From Candidatus Dechloromonas phosphorivorans (GTDB lineage: Bacteria; Pseudomonadota; Gammaproteobacteria; Burkholderiales; Rhodocyclaceae), in NCBI GenBank assembly GCA_016714975.1, contig JADKBR010000003.1, forward strand, positions 62,001 through 126,000: a stretch of DNA of 64,000 bases, written 5' to 3'. Of this stretch, positions 35,776 to 42,448 are shown piece by piece (positions within the stretch are counted from its first letter, which is position 1; each line of letters opens with the position of its first letter). The notes under the pieces are model-generated. The model saw only the letters and a list, made by a program, of their open reading frames with translations, was not told where the DNA came from and did not search any database. The position numbers and the translations under genes are program-made.

Positions 35776-35919
35776 ATGACCAACGACGACGACATCCCCT
35801 TCATGCAGAAGCTGCTGGACAACCACTTCCTGCTTCTGTTCCTCGGCGTGGCCTCCCCCGGCCTGCTCTATATCCTGTGGGGCATCATCGATATCATGAA
35901 CGTGCCACTCGCCAAGTAA
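35776..35919 (+). CDS. Single-span small membrane subunit, 47 residues
   Basis: ATG 35776 has a strong GGAGGAG site and the frame closes at 35919. The product has an acidic head (MTNDDDIPFMQKLLDNHF) and one hydrophobic helix (LLLFLGVASPGLLYILWGII). It is 25 bases before the CuA subunit gene. Placement and design resemble the tiny subunit IIa of ba3-type heme-copper enzymes, which fills the position of a missing subunit helix. That role is an inference from size and context. Confidence 0.75.
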   Translation: MTNDDDIPFMQKLLDNHFLLLFLGVASPGLLYILWGIIDIMNVPLAK

Positions 35920-35944
35920 CTCATTCAATCAAAGGGAGAAGAAT

Positions 35945-36493
35945 ATGAGTGCAATTCTGCCGCCGTCAGAACGGCTCTGGTGGAAACAACCCATCGCCGG
36001 GGTCGAATGGGCGTGGATTGGTATCGCTTTCGTATGGGGCATGATCATGTTCGGCATGATGCTCTATTGGCACATTTACGGTAAGCAGAACCTCTCGAAC
36101 GAGGTCTACAAGACCACGCCAGAGATGTTTGCCGCCAAGGCCGAGAAATTTATCGCCGAGAACACCGTCCGTATGGAAATGGGCCTGCAAGGACAGGAAA
36201 TCCCGGTCGTCAAGGTTCCGGCCGGCGGGGAGGGTTACCTGATCGCCCGTCTGTGGAACTGGTACCCGATTCTCGAACTGGAAGCGGGCAAGCAATACAA
36301 GATCCATCTCTCCTCGATGGACTACAACCACGGTTTTTCGCTGCAGCCGGTCAATATCAATATTCAGGTCCTTCCCGGCTATGAGCATGTGGTCAAGATG
36401 ACGCCGATCAAGGCAGGCACCTACGCCATCGTCTGCAACGAATACTGCGGCATCGGTCACCATTCGATGCTTGGCCGTATCTACGTCAAATAA
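35945..36493 (+). CDS. CuA-containing subunit II of a B-family-like heme-copper enzyme (NorS-like)
   Basis: 182-residue membrane-anchored periplasmic cupredoxin. One TM near 22-45 (WIGIAFVWGMIMFGMMLYW). The CuA site is complete: His129 (MDYNHGFS), Cys164 and Cys168 (CNEYC), His172 and Met175 (GHHSML). One TM helix rather than two fits ba3-type oxidases and the sNOR subunit NorS. It accepts electrons from a c-type cytochrome or cupredoxin. GGGAGAAG precedes ATG 35945. It forms one unit with the small subunit and the catalytic subunit 12 bases downstream. Confidence 0.85.
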   Translation: MSAILPPSERLWWKQPIAGVEWAWIGIAFVWGMIMFGMMLYWHIYGKQNLSNEVYKTTPEMFAAKAEKFIAENTVRMEMGLQGQEIPVVKVPAGGEGYLIARLWNWYPILELEAGKQYKIHLSSMDYNHGFSLQPVNINIQVLPGYEHVVKMTPIKAGTYAIVCNEYCGIGHHSMLGRIYVK

Positions 36494-36505
36494 GGGGGGA
36501 CACAG

Positions 36506-38203
36506 ATGGCCACTACTTATCGTACCTGCCCGATTTCCGGGCTGCAATTCGAGAACCACGCCGAAAAGCTGATGCGCTGGAATGCCGTCGCCGGCGTTCT
36601 CTGGCTGCTGGTTGGCGGCATCACGGCGCTGCTCGTCATCCTGACCCGCTGGCCGGCAATCAAGCTGCTGCCGGCTGACGAGTTCTATACGATCCTCACC
36701 GCCCACGGCATCGACATGCTGATCCTGTGGATCCTGTTCTTCGAAATGGCGGTTCTCTACTTTGCCTCATCGACGCTGCTGAGATGCCGGCTGGCGACAC
36801 CCAAGGTGGCGTGGCTCGGCTTCTGGCTGATGGTCATCGGCGGCATCATGACCAATGTCGCCATCTTCCAGGGCGGGTCGAGCGTGATGTTCACCTCGTA
36901 TGTCCCGATGCAGGCCGCACCGCACTTCTACCTCGGCATCATCCTGGTCGCCGTCGGCGCGCTGCTCGGCACCGCGGTGTTTTTCGGGACGCTGGTGGTC
37001 GCCAAGAAGGACAAGACCTACACCGGCTCACTGCCACTCGTCGTTTTTGGCGCGCTGACCGCAGCGATCATCGCCACGTTCACGATCCTGGCCGGCGCCG
37101 GCATCCTGATTCCGACCTTCTTTTGGTCGGTCGGCCTGATCAAGGAAATCGACGCACAGTTGTACCGCATGGTCTGGTGGGGCCTAGGCCACTCGTCGCA
37201 GCAGATCAACGTTGCAGCCCACGTTTCCATCTGGTACCTGACGGCTGCCGTGATCTTCGGCGCCAAGCCGCTGTCGGAAAAAGTGTCCCGCGGTGCCTTC
37301 CTGCTCTACATCCTCTTCCTGCAACTGGCCAGCGCGCACCACCTGCTGTCCGACCCCGGGATGAGCGCCGAGTGGAAGGTGCTGAACACCTCCTACTTCA
37401 TGTACTTCGCGGTGATGGCCTCGATGATCCACGGCTTTACGGTTCCCGGCGCCATCGAAGCGGCACAACGGCGCAAGGGTTTCACCAACGGCCTGTTCGA
37501 ATGGCTGCGCAAGGCGCCGTGGGGCAACCCGGTGTTCTCCGGCATGTTCATCTCGCTGGTCAGCTTCGGCTTCCTCGGCGGCATCTCCGGTGTCGTCCTC
37601 GGCACCGAACAGATCAACATGCTGATGCACAACACCTTCTACGTTCCGGGTCACTTCCACACCACCGTGGTCACCGGCACGACGCTGGCGTTCATGTCGA
37701 TCACCTACCTGCTGGTGCCGGTCCTGTTCCGCCGTGAGATGATCCTCCCCAAGCTGTGCCAGATTCAGCCCTACCTGTTCGGTATCAGCATGTCCATCCT
37801 CGGTTTGGTGATGATGGGCGCCGGTACGCTGGGCGTTTCCCGTCGTCACTGGGACATGGCCTTCTCGGGCGCACCGTTCCAGTATGAGTGGCCGGGTGCC
37901 GCCTACCTGATGATGGGCCTGACCGGCATCTTCGGTGTCATCGCGGTCATTGGCGGCGGACTCTGGATCCTTCTCGTCGTCGGCTCCCTGCTCTTCGGCA
38001 AGAAGCTTGATGGCGGCAAGGTTTCCGACAAGCCGACGCCGATCCCGGCGAATCCGATTGCCGCAGCGGCATCGCATTCGGGTAGCGACGAGCACGTCGG
38101 TGTGCCGGGCACGGTGGTTCTGGCCGGACTGTTGTTCGTCTGCTTCGTCCTTTACTACTTCGTCAACTGGAAGTACCTGTCCGAAGTCTGGTTGTTGAGC
38201 TAG
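36506..38203 (+). CDS. Heme-copper catalytic subunit, sNOR (NorY)-like, lacking the active-site Tyr
   Basis: 565-residue polytopic protein aligning with ba3 subunit I. Heme and CuB histidines are all present: low-spin ligand in LTAHGIDML, His229 in WWGLGHSSQQ, the pair in ASAHHLLSDPG, and both in VPGHFHTTVV. In oxygen reductases the fourth residue after the first CuB His is the cross-linked Tyr (GHPIVY in ba3); here it is Gln233. Loss of that Tyr is typical of NO reductases of the superfamily. With NorS-like and SenC genes around it, the best call is an sNOR that reduces NO to N2O. Automatic pipelines would name it cytochrome c oxidase subunit I. A linker and one extra TM close the C-terminus. 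Confidence 0.75.
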   Translation: MATTYRTCPISGLQFENHAEKLMRWNAVAGVLWLLVGGITALLVILTRWPAIKLLPADEFYTILTAHGIDMLILWILFFEMAVLYFASSTLLRCRLATPKVAWLGFWLMVIGGIMTNVAIFQGGSSVMFTSYVPMQAAPHFYLGIILVAVGALLGTAVFFGTLVVAKKDKTYTGSLPLVVFGALTAAIIATFTILAGAGILIPTFFWSVGLIKEIDAQLYRMVWWGLGHSSQQINVAAHVSIWYLTAAVIFGAKPLSEKVSRGAFLLYILFLQLASAHHLLSDPGMSAEWKVLNTSYFMYFAVMASMIHGFTVPGAIEAAQRRKGFTNGLFEWLRKAPWGNPVFSGMFISLVSFGFLGGISGVVLGTEQINMLMHNTFYVPGHFHTTVVTGTTLAFMSITYLLVPVLFRREMILPKLCQIQPYLFGISMSILGLVMMGAGTLGVSRRHWDMAFSGAPFQYEWPGAAYLMMGLTGIFGVIAVIGGGLWILLVVGSLLFGKKLDGGKVSDKPTPIPANPIAAAASHSGSDEHVGVPGTVVLAGLLFVCFVLYYFVNWKYLSEVWLLS

Positions 38204-38214
38204 ACTGCGCGGCT

Positions 38215-38271
38215 CCCCGCGTCAAAGGCGCGGGGACCTGCCTCAATCGGGCTTGGCATTCAGGCCCGATT
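38215..38271 (+). terminator. Two hairpins between the catalytic subunit gene and ctaB
   Basis: CCCCGCG-7-CGCGGGG (38215-38235) is followed by AATCGGGC-11-GCCCGATT (38245-38271). Neither has a T-run, so they may reduce rather than stop read-through into ctaB, or stabilise the upstream message. Confidence 0.5.
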
Positions 38272-38323
38272 CAAGCAGGTTTCACCCGGGTATAATCATT
38301 CGAGCACGACGCCCCAAGAACTT

Positions 38324-39211
38324 ATGCAATCAACACTACCGCCAAGCACTTCCGGGCTGCCTATCCGCGCCATTCTGAGCCTGTTCAAGCTGCGCATTGG
38401 CGTCGTCATCACGTTCACAGCGCTGGCCGGCTTGGCTGTCAGCCCCGGAGCCAGTCTGACCTGGATGCAACTGATCGTGCTGACGCTTTCCGTCCTGGTT
38501 TCATCAGCCAGCGCCGGCGCCTTCAACCAGTATTACGAGCATGATCTGGACCCGCTCATGGCGCGCACCAGGACACGGCCGTTCGTCACCGGCGAGATCA
38601 AGCATGGTCCGGTCTGGCTCGTCATCATCGCGGCCTTGACGGTGCTCTCCGTCGGTGCTGCGTGGATTGCGCTCAATGCCTGGTCGGCCCTGTTCGTCTT
38701 TCTTGGCGCCTTCTTCTACGCCATCGTATACACCGTCTGGCTCAAGCGCCGCACCTGGCTCAACATCGTTTTTGGCGGACTAGCTGGCAGCTGGGCAGTC
38801 CTGGCTGGCGCAGCCGCTGCCGATCCTCATCTGGGAGCAGTTCCGCTGGCCCTCGCTTTCGTTCTCTTCCTGTGGACGCCGCCGCACTTCTGGAGTCTTG
38901 CCATCGCCTTCCGCGAGGACTACAAGGCAGCCGGCGTGCCCATGTTGCCGGTCGTCGTTGGCGACCAGCGGGCAGCGCAGACCATCTTTTACAGCACGCT
39001 GGCGCTGGTCGCAGCTTCATTCTTGCCGCTGGCTTTCGGGCTCGGACCCATCTACGCCATCGGTGCCGTAGCAGGCGGTTTCCTGTTCATCCAGAAAGCA
39101 TGGCGCCTGGCCCAGGAACCGACCCGCAAGACCGCGATGGCCTGTTTCTTTTCCTCTCTGGTTCAATTGACCCTGGTGCTGCTGGCGGCGATTATCGACG
39201 CCCGCCTTTGA
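38324..39211 (+). CDS. ctaB: Protoheme IX farnesyltransferase (heme O synthase)
   Basis: 295-residue UbiA-family prenyltransferase that adds a farnesyl group to heme B. The two Asp-rich sites are NQYYEHDLDPLMARTRTRP and, in the second half, REDYKAAGVPMLPVVVGD. About nine hydrophobic helices. It supplies heme O for the heme A synthases at 33.6-35.6 kb and for the heme-copper enzymes here. Its TGA overlaps the TTG start proposed for the SCO gene. Confidence 0.95.
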   Translation: MQSTLPPSTSGLPIRAILSLFKLRIGVVITFTALAGLAVSPGASLTWMQLIVLTLSVLVSSASAGAFNQYYEHDLDPLMARTRTRPFVTGEIKHGPVWLVIIAALTVLSVGAAWIALNAWSALFVFLGAFFYAIVYTVWLKRRTWLNIVFGGLAGSWAVLAGAAAADPHLGAVPLALAFVLFLWTPPHFWSLAIAFREDYKAAGVPMLPVVVGDQRAAQTIFYSTLALVAASFLPLAFGLGPIYAIGAVAGGFLFIQKAWRLAQEPTRKTAMACFFSSLVQLTLVLLAAIIDARL

Positions 39212-40107
39212 TCCGGCGATTCGTGGTGATTCCCGCGTTCTTGCGTATCGCACTGGCCACGGTCGCTTTCCTGGCCGCGGACGCGCTGCTGGCTGCGGAT
39301 GCTGCAGACGAGAAGCCCAAACTCACCGCGCGACCGCAGGGCGTCAAGACCGAGCTTGCACTGACCACGCTGGACGAGAAGACAGCCTTCGAACGCTCGC
39401 AGAGTGCGATCGGCAAACAGGTTGGCAATTTCGTCCTGCTCGACCGCCAAGGCAAACCTGTGGAACTCTCGCGCTATCGCGGAAAGCCGCTGCTGGTCAG
39501 CTTCATCTACACGGCCTGCTTCCAGGTCTGCCCGACCACCACCCGCAATTTGCAAAAGGCCGTGCAGAACACGGTCAGCGTTCTCGGCGCCGACAGGTTC
39601 AACGTGATCAGTATCGGCTTCAACCAGCCGTTCGATTCGCCCCAGGCGCTCAAGGACTTTTCGGTGCAGTACGGCATCAGCCTGCCGAACTGGGAATTCC
39701 TCAGCCCGTCGCCGGCGATACTCGACGACCTCACCGCCAACTTCGGTTTCAGCTACGTCGCCACCGCCGCCGGTTTCGACCACCTGAACCAGGTCACGAT
39801 GGTCGACGCCGAAGGGCAGATCTTTCGCCAGGTCTACGGGGAAAAATTCAACGCCTCGGACCTGGCCGAACCCCTCAAGGCGATGATCGCGGGCGCCGCC
39901 ATTCCACCCGAAACAGATACCTTGAAGGAAATCATGGAGCGGGTAAGGATTCTTTGTTCGGTCTATGACCCGGTGACCGGCAGATACCGCACCAATTACT
40001 CCGTCTATTTCATGATTGCCGGCTTCCTGACCTTCACGGGATTTACGATCTACCTCTGCGTGCATTTCTGGAAAAACCGGCGACGCCGCGTCATTCCTTC
40101 CGCCTGA
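39208..40107 (+). CDS. senC: SCO1/SenC-family copper chaperone
   Basis: 299 residues if started at TTG 39208, which overlaps the ctaB stop (TTGA) and gives a clean signal (IRRFVVIPAFLRIALATVAF). GTG 39223 is the alternative. The thioredoxin fold carries the copper-binding Cys104 and Cys108 (CFQVCP) and His192 (DHLNQVTMVD). A C-terminal helix (FLTFTGFTIYLCVHFW) anchors it. SCO proteins deliver copper to the CuA site. A SenC gene follows norSY in ammonia oxidisers, the same order as here. Confidence 0.88.
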   Translation: MIRRFVVIPAFLRIALATVAFLAADALLAADAADEKPKLTARPQGVKTELALTTLDEKTAFERSQSAIGKQVGNFVLLDRQGKPVELSRYRGKPLLVSFIYTACFQVCPTTTRNLQKAVQNTVSVLGADRFNVISIGFNQPFDSPQALKDFSVQYGISLPNWEFLSPSPAILDDLTANFGFSYVATAAGFDHLNQVTMVDAEGQIFRQVYGEKFNASDLAEPLKAMIAGAAIPPETDTLKEIMERVRILCSVYDPVTGRYRTNYSVYFMIAGFLTFTGFTIYLCVHFWKNRRRRVIPSA

Positions 40108-40118
40108 CAAATCACTTG

Positions 40119-40140
40119 CAAGCCGGCAAGATCCGGCTTG
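40119..40140 (+). terminator. Hairpin after senC
   Basis: Perfect 8-bp stem CAAGCCGG / CCGGCTTG with a 6-base loop, 11 bases after the senC stop. No T-run follows. Confidence 0.5.
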
Positions 40141-40235
40141 AGTCGCGCACCTGCCTCGCTCTGCCGGCAGGACGGCACGCCGGCGGCATCAGCACAGAAG
40201 CTCCCGTGCGCAATTTCCCATGGCTTTTTTTGGAC

Positions 40236-40277
40236 TTGATATGCGTCAAGCAGGTATTTGGGTCGGCGACATATAAT
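40236..40277 (+). promoter_or_regulatory. Class II FNR/DNR-dependent promoter of the cytochrome b fusion operon
   Basis: TTGAT-ATGC-GTCAA (40236-40249) matches the FNR/DNR consensus at 9 of 10 defined positions. A perfect TATAAT stands at 40272-40277. If transcription starts near 40284 the box is centred at -41.5, the classic position for activation by FNR-type proteins. There is no good -35 hexamer, as expected for an activator-dependent promoter. The gene start is at 40323. Confidence 0.8.
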
Positions 40278-40322
40278 TTTCCGCTAATGCTTTGACGCCC
40301 AGACGTTCTTTGGACACATCAG

Positions 40323-41894
40323 GTGAGTTTGCACAGTTCCGTTCGCAGCAACACACAAGCCCTGTTTCAGCGGATCGAAGAGGCATTTGATGCGCCATTC
40401 GGGGGCGCCAACAACCCGTTGCGTCATCTCGGTGCGATGGGACTGTACCTGCTGTGGATTGTCGTCGGCACCGGACTCTACCTCTACACCGTACTCGATA
40501 TCAGTATCACCGGCGTCTACGATTCGATCGGCTACCAGTCGCGGGAGCTGTGGTATTTCGGCGGCATCCTGCGCAGCCTGCATCGCTACGCTTCCGACGC
40601 CTTCGTTCTGGTCATGGTGCTGCACCTCATCCGTGAGTGGGCCTATGGCCGTTACTACGGATTCCGCTTCTACTCCTGGATCACGGGCGTACCGCTGATC
40701 TGGCTGGTCTACGCATCCGGCATCGGCGGCTACTGGATCGTCTGGGACCAGTTGGCCCAGTTCTCGGCCACCGCGACAACCGAACTCCTCGACTGGCTAC
40801 CCATATTCAGCGAGCCGGCGGCGCGCAATTTCCTCGCGCCGGACTCCATCAACGATCGTTTCTTCACCATGCTCGTCTTCATCCACATAGGGATACCGCT
40901 ACTGCTGATTCTCGGCCTCTGGGCGCACGTCCATCGCATCAGCCTCGTCGATTACCTGCCCTCGCGGCAATTGATGCTGGGAACCATGGGGGTTCTGATT
41001 CTGCTCGCCCTGGTCAAACCGGCGCTCAGCGATGCCCCGGCCAATCTCGCGCTCGCACCCGCCGAACTTCACCTTGACTGGTTCATATTGTTCATCCATC
41101 CGCTGACCGACATCAGCTCACCCGCCATTGTCTGGACGCTGCTGTTCGCCGTCACCATCCTGCTCACCATCCTGCCGTTCCTGCCGCATCCGAAGCCCGA
41201 GCCAGTCGCGCTGGTCGGCGCCGCCAACTGCAGTGGCTGCAGTCGCTGCCACGTCGACTGCCCGTACGCCGCGATAACGATGGAGCCGCATCCGCACCGC
41301 CCGGACTTCAAGATCGCCGTCGTCGATCCCGATCTCTGCGCGAGTTGCGGCATCTGTGCCGGTTCCTGCCCCTCATCGACGCCATTCCGCCGCCAGGAAC
41401 AACTGTTGACCGGCATCGACATGCCGCAGCAGACGGTGAACGACCTCCGCCAGCACCTTGAAGATGCGCTCACCAGACTCGAAGGGCGCTCCCGGATAGT
41501 CATCTTCGGCTGCGACCGCGGCGCCGACGCGAAGGCGCTGGCAGCCCCCGACACCGCCGTCATCAGTCTGATGTGCACGGGCATCCTGCCCCCGTCGTTC
41601 GTCGAATACGCGCTGCGCGGCGGTGCCGACGGGGTCATGCTGACCGGTTGCCGCAGCGGCGGTTGCGATTTTCGCCTCGGTGACCGGTGGACCGCAGAAC
41701 GCATGACCGGCCAACGCGAACCACGCCTGCGCAGCAAAGTCCCTCTGGCCCGACTGCAACTGGTTTCCGCCTCCCGCAACGACGGCAAGGTGCTGGCCGC
41801 TGCCTTGCAGGAATTCCGGACACGAATCGAAACCCAGGCAATTTCCGACGACCCGTTACCACCCTACTTCCGGAGAACTTCCCATCATGCTTAA
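40323..41894 (+). CDS. Fusion: cytochrome b (N-terminal four-helix type) - 2[4Fe-4S] - MvhD-like [2Fe-2S] domain
   Basis: 523 residues from GTG 40323. Residues 1-290 are a cytochrome b6/b N-terminal domain with two bis-His heme sites, His87/His188 and His101/His202 (each pair of ligands in a helix is 14 apart). Then two ferredoxin clusters: Cys303, 306, 309, 313 and Cys339, 342, 345, 349. From about 390 an MvhD-type domain has Cys397, 418, 443 and 448 (FGCDRG, LMCTG, TGCRSGGC). In methanogens MvhD carries electrons from hydrogenase to heterodisulfide reductase. Here it is tied to a membrane cytochrome, suggesting electron exchange between quinol and a cytoplasmic low-potential partner. It overlaps the next gene by 8 bases. 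The reaction is inferred. Confidence 0.88.
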   Translation: MSLHSSVRSNTQALFQRIEEAFDAPFGGANNPLRHLGAMGLYLLWIVVGTGLYLYTVLDISITGVYDSIGYQSRELWYFGGILRSLHRYASDAFVLVMVLHLIREWAYGRYYGFRFYSWITGVPLIWLVYASGIGGYWIVWDQLAQFSATATTELLDWLPIFSEPAARNFLAPDSINDRFFTMLVFIHIGIPLLLILGLWAHVHRISLVDYLPSRQLMLGTMGVLILLALVKPALSDAPANLALAPAELHLDWFILFIHPLTDISSPAIVWTLLFAVTILLTILPFLPHPKPEPVALVGAANCSGCSRCHVDCPYAAITMEPHPHRPDFKIAVVDPDLCASCGICAGSCPSSTPFRRQEQLLTGIDMPQQTVNDLRQHLEDALTRLEGRSRIVIFGCDRGADAKALAAPDTAVISLMCTGILPPSFVEYALRGGADGVMLTGCRSGGCDFRLGDRWTAERMTGQREPRLRSKVPLARLQLVSASRNDGKVLAAALQEFRTRIETQAISDDPLPPYFRRTSHHA

Positions 41895-42384
41895 GCCCGC
41901 CGCCATTGTCGGTCAGGTGATCCTTTACGGCGCATTTGCGGCCTTCATCGGATATTTTGCAACGTCCCCAAAATACCGGCAGATTCCCGATGACGTCGCC
42001 CTGATCAAGCTTTCAATCAGTCACCTTGGTGATCGCGAATGTCGCAAGCGGACCCCGGAAGAACTGCAGAAGCTGCCCCCCAACATGCGGGCGCCGATGG
42101 ACTGCCCGCGTGAACGCTCCGACATCAACCTGGAAATCGACATCGATGGGCAACCAGCCTTCCGGACAGTGATGCATCCGACCGGCCTCTACAAGGATGG
42201 CGTGTCCACGGTATACAAGCGCTTCGAGTTGAAGGCCGGCAGTCATCAGCTAGCGGTCAGGATGAACGACAACCTGGTCAAGCCAGGCTTCAATTTCGTC
42301 AAGGAAGAACAGGTGACGCTCAAGCCGGCCCAGGTCATGGTGATCGACTTCAACCCGGACAAGGGCGGGCTCTTCTTCAAGTAG
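41887..42384 (+). CDS. Membrane-anchored periplasmic protein of unknown function (165 residues)
   Basis: Starts at ATG 41887 inside the end of the preceding gene. One TM near 7-28 (AIVGQVILYGAFAAFIGYFA), then a soluble domain probably facing the periplasm. It has two Cys (RECRKRTPEE and MDCPRERSD) that could form a disulfide. The C-terminal half looks like a beta sandwich (KRFELKAGSHQLAVRMNDN, VTLKPAQVMVIDFNPDKGG). No heme or metal motif is visible. I do not recognise the family. Being locked between two cytochrome b fusions, it is likely a structural or docking subunit of the same complex. Confidence 0.75.
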   Translation: MLKPAAIVGQVILYGAFAAFIGYFATSPKYRQIPDDVALIKLSISHLGDRECRKRTPEELQKLPPNMRAPMDCPRERSDINLEIDIDGQPAFRTVMHPTGLYKDGVSTVYKRFELKAGSHQLAVRMNDNLVKPGFNFVKEEQVTLKPAQVMVIDFNPDKGGLFFK

Positions 42385-42448
42385 CGCCCCGGTCGGACAA
42401 CACCCAACACGATTCGTCTCTCCCTACTCTCCTGAGCGGACACAAACC

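Noticed and set aside
36506..38203. Ordinary cytochrome c oxidase subunit I
   Set aside because: The Tyr needed for O2 chemistry in A- and B-family enzymes is Gln in the alignment I can make by eye. The gene set fits NorSY-SenC better, though a phylogeny would be decisive.
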